DNA of 64,000 nt from Acanthacorydalis orientalis (Eukaryota; Arthropoda; Insecta; Megaloptera; Corydalidae). The position numbers were made by a program, and so were the translations under genes. The stretch lies in assembly GCA_034766995.1 (NCBI GenBank), contig CM068317.1, forward strand, positions 24,587,501 to 24,651,500, read 5' to 3'. Positions 1 through 12,116 of the stretch are shown here, in pieces. The notes beneath the pieces were generated by a model. The model had not been told where the DNA came from. It made no database searches and saw only the letters and a program-made list of their open reading frames with translations. How positions within the stretch are numbered: the first letter of the stretch is position 1; every line of letters starts with the position of its first letter.

Positions 1-96
1 TGAACACAAAAACTTTTTCGAGCAAAAGCATTCAGGAAAGGATTATAGTAAAAATGTATGCCTAATAGAAACTATTGTCATCGGATTTGCAACTTT

Positions 97-97
97 A

Positions 98-158
<61 letters not shown>

Positions 159-164
159 ATGTAT
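97..164. repeat. (TG)n(TA)n(TG)n microsatellite
   Basis: A run of about 20 TA units is flanked on both sides by TG units. This TG-TA-TG structure recurs throughout the window. Tyr-Ile type ORFs across it are artefacts of the repeat. Confidence 0.97.
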
Positions 165-1730
165 CTATATTGTATATTTTATATACATAAAATCGCACAT
201 GTTTAAAAGAAAGACGTTTTGTAGGAATGGATTGAAGTATAGCGATTTATAGTAGAAATTACTTGCACGAAACTAGAAAATATTTTACTATTTTTAAGTA
301 AGTCTTTAATAACTTTGTCACAAATATGAAAAAATGATTCTTTTAAACATTAATGGTGTGAATAATGATGAACGATATACATGTATGTATCTTATACAGT
401 GTATTCGTTACTTATTGACTATTAATACACTGATTCCATTGTAAAATATATTGTTTTTCGATTTTATTTGCATAACAACTAAGTCATCGTTTTGACTTCG
501 TGAATTTGAATACCAAATAATTAGATGTTAATTAAATCATTAAGAAATATTTATGAAATTTATAACAGAAACAGATTTTTTCGTATTTTTTAAATCGAAA
601 TGTATATTCGCATGCCATTAATTTTTTATAAATGTATATAAGTACTATCTATCTACATACACATAATCTAATAATATGACAGCAGAATTGAACTTTTCCA
701 GTTCCATTCGAATATTTTTGTTTTTATCTTCAATGCTTTCTGCGTGTAAGGATTTTCATGCAGTAATGCAGTGTTACTTCTTCTTAATTCTAATTTTTTT
801 ATATATCTTCTTTCGTATTGTTTTGTATTTCTAGTGCTTTTCACGAATTTATTCTCAGTAATAACTGATAACGAATTTATTCTCATATATATTATCATGG
901 ATTTTTTCAACAGTTGTTTTATTTTCCACCATTACCCTTAACAAGACTTCTATTACTATCTTTATATATTAAATGTAGTAAATCACGACCTTTGATACGA
1001 TTTTTTTAAACAATTGAGAACTGATTCATATGTTTGCACCCACCTTCGTATACCAGACATTTTTTCTTTAGTTGTTTTTATGACTGCCCGTACGGAAGTG
1101 AAAATAATAAAGTGGTAAATATGGCCAGAATCAATACTCGTGTGAAAGGACTTGAAAAAAAAAACACATTGGACAAAAAACGAATACCATGTATGCATCA
1201 GAGCATCAATGTTTTAACTAAGTACATTTCGTGCCTGAAATCGTTAAAGCTAAATCACAACAGGTACGTTGTGTTCGAGTTGCAAATCACTGATACAAGT
1301 TTTGACTATGACTGACACATGACACAAGGATCTTAATAAATTTATTGATTTCAAAAATGAATACCTAATAAAATAAAATATTAAAAAAAATAAAATATCT
1401 TGTTTCAAGTGGTGTTTGTTTGTAGTAATTACACAATTAAATATACAAATTTTATTTTATTTATTTTCAATTACAAGAAAACTTTAGATTTTGTTAAAAA
1501 AGTATTGGCATGAAAAAAATATTATATATGCAATTAACTTCAAATAGAGATAAACGGGATTATATTTTAAAAATATATATTAAAGAGAAGTCGTTTAGCT
1601 GATTAGGGGTGATAATCGTTATTTTACAGTATTTGTATTGAAGTTAGTTTCTTAACAATTTTGTGGTTCACGATATAGTTCTGACACTGTACATAATTCA
1701 TTTTAGGAATGAATTCTTTTTTCACTTCAT

Positions 1731-1845
1731 AAACCACATAGAACATTTTCTGATCAAAATGTGCAACAAACGATTATTAATCATTTTTTATTGTTACTTG
1801 TGCATATTTCAATGGTAACACCATCATATTCAGAACACCAGTTTA
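1731..1845 (+). repeat. Dispersed repeat family copy 1 (unnamed)
   Basis: Similar to copies near 4740, 12360, 17195, 23433 and 25055. Shared landmarks are an 'aaaccaca' start, 'ctgatcaaaatgtgcaa', 'gattattaatcattttttat', 'ttgttacttgtgcatatttc' and a 'gatgccatcattcttagagc'-like end. No coding capacity is visible and the ends are not defined. Confidence 0.6.
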
Positions 1846-1954
1846 CAAAAAAATTTGATCTAATCAGAAATCATAATTTTCAAATTTTATTTTATAAAAA
1901 TCAGAATATTGTGAGCCTTAGCGCTCATAGGGTGAAGACATTACCGTCAATATA

Positions 1955-2356
1955 CAGCCTTGGCCAAAAGTATTGAGCACCTTATAATTATGCACTTAAC
2001 TTCAAATATGGTTGTGTTGGGTAAAAATAAAATTACGTATGTTTAAAGGTAATCAATTTTATTTTTTTATTTCAGTATTTCATTGTCTCGCCATTAGCCA
2101 ATTACGGAAGCGATTCTTTTTAGTATTGTTGCGATTAGTCTCTAGTAATATTCTTCTATTCTTCCTCAATAACAGTTTTCAATGAGTTTTTTAATGTTAT
2201 TTAGTGTTCTCGTATCCTCCGTTCTAGTATTCCTCACAACTGCTCTATCGGGTTCAAATCTGTGGAGTATGGGCCAGTCTAACAGTTCAACGCCATTTTC
2301 TTGAATCCACTTAATTGTGGTCGCAGATTTGTGCATTGTTCGCATAAGCAACTGTC
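1955..2356 (-). mobile_element. Tc1-like transposon, 3' end with transposase C-terminus (dead)
   Basis: The outer end begins CAGCCTTGGCCAAAAGTATT just after a TA dinucleotide, which is the usual form of a Tc1-family terminal repeat. Reading inward on the minus strand, the sequence encodes the C-terminal part of a DD34E-type transposase. Landmarks are IKWIQENGVELLDWP, a corrupted 'SPDLNPIE' segment, and a 'TLNNIKKLIEN' stretch. Only the end of the gene remains, and the second catalytic Asp region is damaged. The internal boundary near 2356 is approximate. It is a fossil, and mobilisation is not possible from this copy. Confidence 0.75.
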
Positions 2357-2660
2357 AAAAATGATCGGTAATTATTTATATAACACTTTTGATAAGAAAT
2401 ATTGTAGTTTGTGAAGTGTGAAAAAGAATTTATGTGTGAAATGAAATTTTTTAGTTCATTTTTATCTACTGTTTCTCTTTCAAACGTCTGTATTTTACGT
2501 TTTCTGTGCAATTACTAGTATGGTATTAAGATATATCAATAATTATTTGTTTTGAAATTTACAACTCTTACCAGAAATTAACAATTTTCATTTTAAATTT
2601 TTGAACACTTCTATCACTATTTCATAATTTTATTTTTTTCTAATAATACATATATTTTAA

Positions 2661-2663
<3 letters not shown>

Positions 2664-2706
<43 letters not shown>

Positions 2707-2708
2707 AA
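2664..2708. repeat. (TA)n microsatellite
   Basis: Uninterrupted TA dinucleotides for about 40 bases, then ATGTATAA. Confidence 0.95.
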
Positions 2709-2709
2709 T

Positions 2710-4177
2710 ATTAGGAATTGGAATACGTTCTGTTTTTAATATTTAGATAATTATAATAGAAATATACACACAAAAAGTATGTATCTTTTATCTGCTTCAA
2801 TTTGATTTCCTTTACTGCTAAAGTAAACGCGTTTTGTTTATTATTTTAGCATTTTTTAAAACACGGTACTGATGAGAAACCTAGACAAACGCGAAAATCT
2901 GTTTAAAAAATATAAGTTATTAGAAGAGGGAAAATGATTTCGAAGTTTATTCATATAAAAATAATCTAAACAATTATGTAATAAAATAAATCGTAACGTA
3001 GTAAAGTAAATGATTTTTATATTCAAGTGTATGTAAATTACAATATACACTATAAAAAAGTCATACTTCACATTAGTTATATACAAGTGAGCGCAAAGAA
3101 GAAGGTGAATCAGGAGATATGTAATAAAAAATTGTAAAGCTGTGTATTACTTTATAATATTAAAAAAATATTACCTCCTGAAATAATTTCATCTTACAAT
3201 AAGTGCTTTTTTAAAATCATCATTTTATCTTATCCATCGTAAGTTTTATACAAGCAAATCTTACCCGTTTTACTACTTATTAAACTCTTTCCAGTAAGGT
3301 ATATTCACTTAGTTTATAATAACGTGAATATAAATCCAAAATCGGTCGATACTCTTAAGTTCTTTTCTATCAGGTTTCACTACAGACGTTTATTTATTGT
3401 AAGGACTCGCAGTATAATTTTATAATTTTTTTCGATACATCATTTTTCTTGAATTCGATATTAAATTATTGGTAGCTTTTATATATTTTAAATTTATTCT
3501 TTTAATATTGTTTTTGATATCAATAGACACTAATTGAAAAGTTTCGCATTTTAAATAATGTATATATATATATATACATATATATATATGTGTGTGTGTG
3601 TATACATACATTCATATACACATACACGAAAAATGAAACAACGTTTTTGTTCTTTCACACGACACACAAACATTACCTATTCTCTGACATGCACAAAACT
3701 AATAAAATAAAAGAAATAGATAATTCCTACAGTACACACAGTGTCTTCGACAGTTTCGACTGGTTGAATTAGTATTCGTAGCATATTTCAGCGATATATA
3801 AGTAAATATATGCGATGGCTGGCATATACTAGCCCGTCACAGGCCTGCATATAAGTGTACAGATCGCTCCTACTACTACACTACTACTAGTAGTTGTAGT
3901 AGTGCTGCTAATACTCCTGCTCTTCATAATACAATATACATTCATACACACACACACACATTTCCATTTCTATACACTTTATATGTTATATATTATACGT
4001 ACGACGTTGAAGATGTGTGTTTATCGAGTGTATTTACAGTAGCCGGGCTGTTACTGATGATGGTTTTAGCTTTATTTGCCGAGCGACAAATGTGTACGTG
4101 TGTGCTTTAATTTGTTTGCAAATACAACACGATATCATGTTAGGTGCAACATGACGTATATGGTCTTTTAGAACGCA

Positions 4178-4180
<3 letters not shown>
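2710..4180. other. Non-coding AT-rich DNA
   Basis: No gene can be supported. A short TA/TG array lies near 3558-3605. The 3720-4130 part has noticeably higher sequence complexity and G+C than its surroundings and contains a CTA/GTA hairpin, so it could be regulatory or a non-coding exon. Nothing in the sequence decides this. Confidence 0.5.
3871..3906. other. CTA/GTA inverted repeat (two alternative hairpins)
   Basis: CACTACTAC at 3879-3887 is the exact reverse complement of GTAGTAGTG at 3896-3904. Inside it, ACTACTAGTAGT (3883-3894) is itself a perfect palindrome. The two foldings are mutually exclusive. Confidence 0.7.

Positions 4181-4184
<4 letters not shown>

Positions 4185-4242
<58 letters not shown>
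4185..4242. repeat. (TA)n microsatellite
   Basis: About 29 uninterrupted TA units, bounded by TATG and AAATGTG. Confidence 0.97.
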
Positions 4243-4245
<3 letters not shown>

Positions 4246-4737
4246 GTGTACATATATAAAATGCTAGTCGGCTGTTTATTTTGTTTATTTGTTTGCTTAT
4301 ATGTGCACTCGATTTTTTTAATTGTTTTTTCCGTATTATTTGTTTTGCCATTATTGTCTCATTGTTATTATATTTACTTTTTGATCGAGTTTCAAGATGA
4401 TATCTTTTTATGTGCTTCAAATTGTATGTATTTATATAAACAGTGAAATACTTCAGGATGTTTTAGAAACAGATCTAATTGCTTTGAGAACGAGTCCCCA
4501 AATTCGAACGTAGTATGCCCTTCTGAAACTCGAAATAAATATATTTACTTTTTTTGTCGATAGATAAATCTATCAGATTTTAATTAAGTTTCGATACGAA
4601 ATTTTATTTACTTTCAATGAATACATATTATAATATACACATTATAATTGATAACAATGTATAATAGTTGTGAGAGAGCAGCTAAATTCTCTTTTCAAAT
4701 TCATTTTTTGTAACCGACCTCAAAGTTTTAAAGAACA

Positions 4738-4880
4738 GGATATTTTTTTGTACATTAGTGCTCGGAGAACGATGGTATCTCCATCGAAATGTGCATAAAG
4801 GACAATCAAAAATATCAGTAATCAAATATTGAAGGTTTTTGATTAGAAAACTTTTTTGTTGTTTATGTTGTGAACAAATT
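4738..4880 (-). repeat. Dispersed repeat family copy 2
   Basis: Inverted relative to copy 1. Landmarks in + order are 'ttagtgctcggagaacgatgg', 'catcgaaatgtgcataa', 'gacaatcaaaaatatcag' and 'tttttgattagaaaactttt'. It matches copy 4 near 17195 closely. Confidence 0.65.
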
Positions 4881-5612
4881 ATGTGCAAAAAGAACATTGA
4901 AACCTTTACATAAATATGTACATGCAGTTATGAAAAGCTGCAATACTGAATACCTTCTATATAATTAAGAAATGTATTATCAATACTCATATTGCACACA
5001 GTAAATACATAAACAAATAAATAATTAGGAGTATTTCCAAACTATCTGATACTTGTCTTTTGGATATGTACAGTAAAAAAATTGAATCTTACTCGTGTAA
5101 AAATGATTACATGAATCACAACAATAATATACATGCTTAGAATAAATCAGGCCAGTGACAGGACCTTTCTTTGGGACAAACAGTAACCTGTCAAACATTC
5201 CCTGAGTTAACGTTTTACTGAAGGCAGATACAAAAAAGGGAACACGTCTCCAACGCAAGATTTCATTTTATTTCATGTTTTATAATACGATTTTTAATAC
5301 CAAATAGACTTTAATTCAATAATAGTTATTCAAAAAATAAAAGTTCTTGTATACTATCTTGATTCTAAATTGATGTGTTATAAAAAATAGAATTTAAAAA
5401 AATTAAAATGTCTGTAAAGTACGCACCTTGAAGTAGATAAATGTTATTATTTATGTCCTGTATTTATCTATCAATTTACAACATTTTGAAATATCCAAAT
5501 GATTTAAATTTCTTTTTAAATCAACCATACAAATATATATTTTTCAAAATAAAAGTGAACATTGTAATGCAAAACGGGATGTATCAGGTACATCCCGAAG
5601 CATCCCTGAATA

Positions 5613-5617
<5 letters not shown>

Positions 5618-5668
<51 letters not shown>

Positions 5669-5690
5669 ATATATATGTATGTATATATAT
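5618..5690. repeat. (TA)n with (GTAT) interruptions
   Basis: A long TA array is broken twice by GTATGTAT and followed by a short CA run (ACAAACACACACACAC). Confidence 0.95.
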
Positions 5691-6091
5691 ACAAACACAC
5701 ACACACATTTTTGTGTCATTCTCAACACAAGTTCGTTTCACACAAGTTCGCTTTCTTGTATTTTTCTTTTCGTTAATTTAACGAGACCACCCGCATAGTT
5801 AGATAGATCGACCACTCGACAATCTTCAAACAATTTAATATATAAATCGTTTGACAAACGTCCGTCCATCCGCAAAATAAAGCTCTCGAACGTTTCTTTC
5901 CCTCCGTCACCTGTTCAATACCACACACATTGCGAACTAATGCTACCACTGTACATGTATCTACAAGAGACGACCTCCTCAATATGTCAGATGGGTATAT
6001 CAAGTGGAAAACTTGAATCTAGTCAACGATATCATGTTTGTTTGTATTATACATTTATATACATACATATAGTAACATATATACACATACA

Positions 6092-6092
6092 C

Positions 6093-6173
<81 letters not shown>

Positions 6174-6178
6174 GTATA
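6092..6178. repeat. (TA)n microsatellite
   Basis: A long TA array is interrupted by single TG steps near 6109, 6162 and 6174. Confidence 0.95.
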
Positions 6179-7515
6179 GTTTTTCATTTTAGGAGGGAAA
6201 ATTAAAAATGAAATGTATTTAATTTATGAAGAATACATTTACCTATGTTTTCCTATATAATGGAGTAGATTCTTATATAAGATGCAAAATAAAACAATAT
6301 AAAATAATACAAGAGGTAAAACTTGGAGTAAATTTGTATTTGTGAAATCTATTCGACATTTTATCAATTTTATAAGAATATTTTCTCTTAGTTATCTATA
6401 TAAATTTCCCTTGTTATTGGATGTATCTCAGGTTCCCTAATTTTAGTTTAATATAATTCTACTATCTTTTACAAAATGTAGAATAATGATTGTTCGGTTA
6501 TTATATTTGAATAGTAATATTTATAGTCGTTGAGAAACCGCATCGGATCGTGGGTAATTTAAACACCAAGAAATGTGGCTTAATCATTGTCATTAGTTCT
6601 ACTCCGATCTTAGTCAATGAATGAACTAATGGATTACAGTATACAGGCCTCTATATCATTTGATATTTTCGAAAAATATATAAAATTAAATGCATGGACA
6701 GAATAGCAGATCTGTATTAGATCTTTTATTAAAAACTAATATGGATTGAAATTAAAATAAAAAATACTACTGTATAGAGAAGATAGTTCTAAATTAAAAC
6801 CAAACACTATATATTATAGTACAGGAAACTCTTTACATTTATCGTACAAATATGAATGGTGATTAATTAGTGCCATCTATTGGTTTGAGTTGATGTTTGT
6901 ATGAAACATAATTTTTAATTAATCATCACGTAAATTAAAATGATATTTACTTTGTTTGTATCTTTAATACACAAGCAATAATTTATAATACAAACCATAT
7001 TTTATGATAAGTACTCCAAGAAAGAGTTTTAGAAAATTCCATCATATTTTACCAATTGAATTTTATTTTTCATCCTGCTTTTTACATTTGCTATCGTTAC
7101 TTTGTGTTATAAGTATAGAATACTTATTATGAGTTACTTTTCATAATTTTAATAATTTCTATCCGAGATTTAATTATTATTTATATTATTAAATATATTT
7201 TTCTTTTCCTGTGTACCTTTTATATATACAAACATAAATTTATATTATAAGTACTTAATTATGAGTTATACTTCTCAATTTAAAGTTATTTATACGTGAT
7301 ACGAAATAATCATCACTATGTTCTTTTTTCTTCTGTATATAGTTTTAAAATTTTTTTTTTTTTGCTCTGCATACTTTTGTTTCGACCCTTTTTCCATGTT
7401 TTTGTCATTTCCAACTTATCGTAATGCATTAAAAATTTATCTGATTAAATTATTAAACGAATTACAATCGTTGATAAATTATTGTATAAAAGAATACAAA
7501 TTACAGGCTATTTTA

Positions 7516-8076
7516 TCAGGTTGGTAGAAAAATAATTGCGGTTTATATCTTCAAATTCATATATATATATATATATTCTAATTTAAGTGGATCAGAACTA
7601 TTGGATGACTAACGCCTAACTTTTGTGCAAGCTCTCGAATTGTTGTGCGTGGTTCTGATTCAACTAACGCTTTCAGCTGGTCGTTATGAACTGATAAAGG
7701 AGGCCTGCGACCTTCTTCATCTTCAAGGCTCTCTTCCCCAGCATGAAAATTTGGAACCACCATTGCATCGCACGTTCCTTAACAGTACCCACACCATAAA
7801 TATCGTTTAGTTTACGAGCAGTTTTTGCTGCTTTACCACCCGTTTTGAAATCATACAAGAAAATTGCTCTTATTTCCTTCTTTTCCATCTTTAATTCAGT
7901 GGCCCAATTCGAAGAAAAATTAATAATAAAACCAAAGTCGATGTTACTAAAATACAGACAGAAAAATGCACTTTAAAGTGATATTAACATGAACACGATG
8001 AAATGACACTTTTATTGAAAAAATTAAGGTTAGAATTCAGCAAATAAAAACCGCAATTATTTTCCAACCAACTTAA
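7516..8076 (-). mobile_element. Mariner deletion derivative 1 (HTH half of transposase only)
   Basis: The termini are related inverted repeats (AGGTTGGTAGAAAAATAATT left; reverse complement AAGTTGGTTGGAAAATAATT right), each next to a TA target dinucleotide. The minus strand encodes only the N-terminal DNA-binding part of a mariner transposase. It starts [14 protein letters not shown] at 7888 and shifts frame near 7760. It then reads ESLEDEEGRR and [20 protein letters not shown] and stops right after the second helix-turn-helix. The entire DDD catalytic half is missing. Two other elements in this window have the same architecture. Confidence 0.88.
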
Positions 8077-8519
8077 TATACACTTTAAATTTTATTTTCT
8101 TAAGTCATTTACCTACTGTGTTTAAAATTTGGTAAACTTATTGTAATTTATCTGAACCTTAAGAAAACGAAATCTGTTTTTCTTTGGGAGAAATGAAGAT
8201 TGTAATTAAAAAATCTTATTACGTACAGAAAAAATTGTCAACTACTGAAATATTGTAATTAGTGTGCGGAAAAATTAATAAAAAAATATAAAGATACAAT
8301 ATACACAAAATAAATTATAAGCAGCTGAAATGTTAAATAGGTCATATAGATCTGAAACACGGTACGAAGGTTAAATAAAAATTCTTCCAGCACTTTTACG
8401 ATATAAAAAACATTTTAGTTAAAATAGGAGACTGAATATTGTCATATAATTTATTAGTACACACACATTAAATAGTTAAAAAAATACTCAATCAAATCTT
8501 AAAATTTTATGATGCTATC
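7516..8519. repeat. Left arm of a 1-kb inverted duplication
   Basis: Bases 7516-8519 match 20634-21651 in reverse complement. The match covers a deleted mariner plus about 440 bp of adjoining unique-looking sequence, with landmarks such as 'cattttatttgtataaattataagcagctg'-type blocks and 'tcaatcaaatcttaaaattt'. Similarity stops at the outer mariner terminus on one side and at 8519 on the other. Divergence is modest, with scattered substitutions and small indels. Confidence 0.8.
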
Positions 8520-8549
8520 AAATAGGTCATATAGACCTGAAACACGGTA
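8335..8549. repeat. Pair of 30-bp direct repeats
   Basis: The 30-mers at 8335-8364 and 8520-8549 differ at one base. Both contain GGTCATATAGAYCTGAAACA and are 185 bp apart. A third copy lies inverted at 20788-20817, inside the other arm of the inverted duplication. The second copy starts exactly where that duplication ends. Confidence 0.85.
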
Positions 8550-9005
8550 ATATTGTAGCGTATAGTATTTGATGAAACCCGCAGGTCAGTAGATGCACAA
8601 ATTCCAAATAATATAATAAAAAATTAATTATAATAAATTCAATCGAATATTATAGGTAACAGTTTCCTATAACTCGTGTTTTGTTTCGCACTGGTGAAAC
8701 ACTTATTAAATATTAATATGTATTTCTTCTTTTCGAATGTTTATATTCGGTTATTTGTCAACAAATGTAAAAATTGTTTATTACATAAATAAATTATAAT
8801 TGTAACTATAAAATTTCATAAGTTTTTATAAAATTTTTTTTGAACAATTCATGGTCATTTTAAAAGTATATAAAATTCTTAAATTATAACTGATTGATTA
8901 ACATTTATAGGGTCAAATATTAACATATTCCACATAAAGAAAAACAATGAACAGTTAAACAATACTGATCAGTTATTCAATACAGTTTTTTTTAATAAAA
9001 AAATG

Positions 9006-9032
9006 CATATATATATATATATATATATATAA
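9006..9032. repeat. (TA)n microsatellite, short
   Basis: About 13 TA units. Confidence 0.9.
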
Positions 9033-9096
9033 TATTTGTAAAATATATAAATTTTCTTTTGACTTGCATGTATTTTTTTGTTTTATCTTGCTATAA

Positions 9097-9099
<3 letters not shown>

Positions 9100-9182
<83 letters not shown>
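9100..9182. repeat. (TA)n(TG)n microsatellite
   Basis: About 28 TA units pass directly into about 12 TG units with one TTG interruption. Confidence 0.96.
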
Positions 9183-9254
9183 ATACACTTTTGTATGTTA
9201 TGTGAATTTAATGTAAATATGTGAGATTCCTCATATGTGTGTATGTATTATACA

Positions 9255-9870
9255 AGTAGTTTAAAACCAACCCATCACGATGCGGCGTTATATGCAGCAC
9301 AGAGCACAATAGGGAGTCGACGAGGAGGATCGCAACGTACACGGTGGTATGAATGAGTTTCGAAGCTGCAGACGCTGTGCCAGTTTAAAATAATTGCAAC
9401 TTTGTGTATCGATTTTTACGAGTGCCAGTGCTTTGGCACTTAAAGAACAATTATAAAGTCATTAGAGTTTAAAATGACAAGGCGTCGAAATTCCTTCATT
9501 ATAAAATCAAATTGGTTAAATTAACTTTCGTAGTAGTGTGATGAAGACGAAGAAAGTGTGGATGGAGATGAGAAGAAAGACAGCGTCCTTCCTTCGACGT
9601 TGGAAACTTAGCAACGACGGTGACGGTGACCGATCGTGCGAAAGAAAGAAAGAATAATACACGACGGTCGGAGGAACTTTCCGTGTACTGTTTTGATGCT
9701 GCCGGTTTTATAATTGCTACACAATCGTTTCCGTTTTTGATTTTACGTTTGGAATGTGAGTTGATATTCGATTTCTTGTGTTTCGTTGAAATGTTGCGGC
9801 ACGTGTCGAGATGTTATAAATTAATGAAAAGTTGTGCAGAAGAACTCATTAAATTTGTAACCGTGTGTAC
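9255..9870 (+). promoter_or_regulatory. Candidate promoter / 5' non-coding exon island
   Basis: This 600-bp stretch is markedly less AT-rich than its flanks and has no repeats. It contains CG-bearing words (gatgcggcg, gtcgacgagg, ttccttcgacgttgg, gacggtgacggtgaccg), an E-box CACGTG near 9801, and a GTGAGT splice-donor-like word at 9756. It lies 8.8 kb upstream of the first PKNOX coding exon, which itself must be preceded by an upstream exon. Assignment to PKNOX is inference. It could be an enhancer or another gene's exon. Confidence 0.35.
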
Positions 9871-9904
9871 ATAGAACACTTTTTAATATATTATGTTGTG
9901 TATG

Positions 9905-9909
<5 letters not shown>

Positions 9910-9949
<40 letters not shown>
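9910..9949. repeat. (TA)n microsatellite
   Basis: About 20 TA units, preceded by GTATATG steps. Confidence 0.95.
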
Positions 9950-9952
<3 letters not shown>

Positions 9953-11388
9953 TTAAATTTATATACAAATATCAAAAAATAACAAATAAAGCGACCTACT
10001 ATAATACGAGGTCCTAATTTTAAGATATAATTGATACATTTATCATATATCGGTCGTATAAGACGATCCTAAATTGAACACCTATTTCACATGTTATAAT
10101 ACAATTTTATTTCCAAAATCGAAATTAGGAGAATTACATTTTTCAATTTAAAATAAAATTCGGGTAATCACCTTGTTTTGATATTCTGTGTATTAAAGCA
10201 TCATGCTCGGGTTGTATCTAGAAGGCTATGGCTATGCATTTTATTTTTATTTAAAATGAATTATTCAATGAATTTATGTTATATACCAAAGTGTAAGTTC
10301 CTTTTTTTAATAAAGAATTCAATTTCTATACAAGCACAATAAATTCTTCGTGTTATTTTAAAGTTTCTGTTTTTGTATTGGACATATAATGCGACTTCCT
10401 TTTTTTTGAAGAATTTTGCGGGTTTTAAGGGCCGCCTTATACTCCAAGATATACGGTGTGTGTAATGCAGAAAGTAAATGTATTTGGTTGATGTTTGGCA
10501 TTGTTATATCATCGATAGTTCACAGTTATGATCTTTTAGTTACTCATAAAACGTTCTTCAAGCATAATGTATAATTTAGTTAGTTAATACAGAATATCAT
10601 TTCATTCTCATTACATATCGTTTATAACATCTTTTATTTGTCTTTTTAGACGCTGTAATGTAAGTCTAGTATAGTTTTTCTTTTTGAATTATTTTTGGTA
10701 CATATCATTTAAATGTTATTAATTTATTGCAGAAAGATTGACACGTGTCCAGAAAGTAAAATAACTCCCGAAAAAAACCCAAGTAATATTATTCTATGCT
10801 GACACTTCATAATGTTAATTTATCATCGTTATTACACAGAACACCCTAATACAAATTACGACGGGGCAAGTACAAATTTACTAGCCCCTTAATTTTAATA
10901 ATAGCTCTTTACTCCAATGCCCATACATTCTATAGTAGATCTTTACGTTTGTCGAATCTCTCCTTTTTCATATACAATAAACAATTGAAGTTAGAAAAAG
11001 GACGATCGTTTGATAGTTATGCGAATAAATAAAACAACACAGAATAGTTTTATTATTGAACTTTACGCAATAGAATGAGATATACTTTTGAGATCGTATT
11101 CAAAACAATTGTTGGTATGTGAAAAAGAACTAGTTCACAACGTAGTCATAAAAATGGTGCATACAATCACATATCACATACACATAGAGATGAAAAAGTT
11201 TTACTTATGGCGTTGTTACAGAACGATGCTCAGGATAAGTGAGCGAAAAATCACAAAACTACAAATAAATATAAAATAGTATGTTATTATTGTTATTGAG
11301 GGCTGCCAATTTTGTTTTGGAAGTGTTTGATATTCTTGAACTGATGTCAGAAGTAACTGTGCATACGTGGCATATTTCTTTTAGGTTT
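9950..11388. other. Non-coding DNA
   Basis: No gene can be supported. A small G+C-rich hairpin (GGGGC...GCCCC) at 10863-10888 is the only clear structure. Confidence 0.5.
10863..10888. other. GC-capped hairpin
   Basis: GGGGC at 10863-10867 pairs with GCCCC at 10884-10888. After one A-A mismatch, AGTA pairs with TACT around a CAAATT loop. It is followed by a T-rich stretch. Confidence 0.6.
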
Positions 11389-11458
<70 letters not shown>

Positions 11459-11467
11459 CACATATAT

Positions 11468-11526
<59 letters not shown>

Positions 11527-11584
11527 TATTTATATGTATATATATATATATATATATTTATATGTATATATATATATATATATA
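11389..11584. repeat. Long compound (TA)n microsatellite
   Basis: Nearly 200 bases of TA repeat are interrupted by CACATA, ATTTATATGTA and TGTA steps. A unit of TTTATATGTA plus TA repeats recurs about every 40 bases near 11466, 11527 and 11557, giving a higher-order periodicity. Confidence 0.96.
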
Positions 11585-12046
11585 AAATATTGTGTGGCTG
11601 TACAAATTTAAAAGAAGACAAATAATTTAAATTCGCATTTCGCAATACAGAGAGCGTTTTTAGATCTTTAATAAAATAACAACATTAGATGTTATTTTTT
11701 TTCATCGACTGTCGAACATTTCCACAATATAAATATCAAAATTCCGAGAAGAAAAAAATAACATACAATAACCGTTATTGTACTGTACAAACAGCGAAGG
11801 GAATTAATTAATTTCGACAAAATAAATAAAACGTATTCAAAACAATCCTTTATCAATTAGACAACACAAAGAGACGCGCGAATATTTATTTTCATTGGAA
11901 AAACGAAAAAAGTAAGACGGGCGTCGTCGTGTTCATCGAGCGAACAAAATTAATTAAATGAATGAATAACGATGAGAGGGCGATGAGCGAAACACACGTC
12001 TAGTTAATTTTTTGAGGGATGTCCAGTAAGGAAATGAAATGGTACA

Positions 12047-12047
<1 letters not shown>

Positions 12048-12081
<34 letters not shown>

Positions 12082-12084
12082 TTA

Positions 12085-12116
<32 letters not shown>
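12048..12116. repeat. (TA)n microsatellite
   Basis: A TA array interrupted by TTTATA steps. Confidence 0.94.

Larger units (their letters stand above)
1..1952. other. AT-rich non-coding DNA, no gene seen
   Basis: No reading frame here resembles a known protein. The short ORFs have low-complexity composition and no plausible splice partners. The stretch holds one TA/TG microsatellite and one copy of a dispersed repeat, both listed separately. It ends at the terminus of a Tc1-type transposon. Confidence 0.6.
4900..7510. other. Non-coding AT-rich DNA with microsatellites
   Basis: No gene can be supported. Besides two long TA arrays, a loosely repeated motif (ATAAGTA ... TACTTA ... TATGAGTTA ... 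ACTT) occurs near 7110-7175 and again near 7250-7310. It suggests an old local duplication. Confidence 0.5.
8550..9254. other. Non-coding AT-rich DNA
   Basis: No gene is visible. The stretch contains two TA arrays (listed separately) and short homopolymer runs. Confidence 0.5.

Noticed and set aside
4144..4446. ORFs rich in Tyr-Ile or Ile-Tyr alternation here and at other TA arrays
   Set aside because: They are translations of (TA)n microsatellites. TA repeats have no stop in two frames, so such ORFs are automatic artefacts.
8520..8549. AGGTCATATAGACCT as an ecdysone/nuclear-receptor response element
   Set aside because: Only one AGGTCA half-site is intact and the other half deviates. The motif is part of a dispersed repeat, so a receptor site is not supported.
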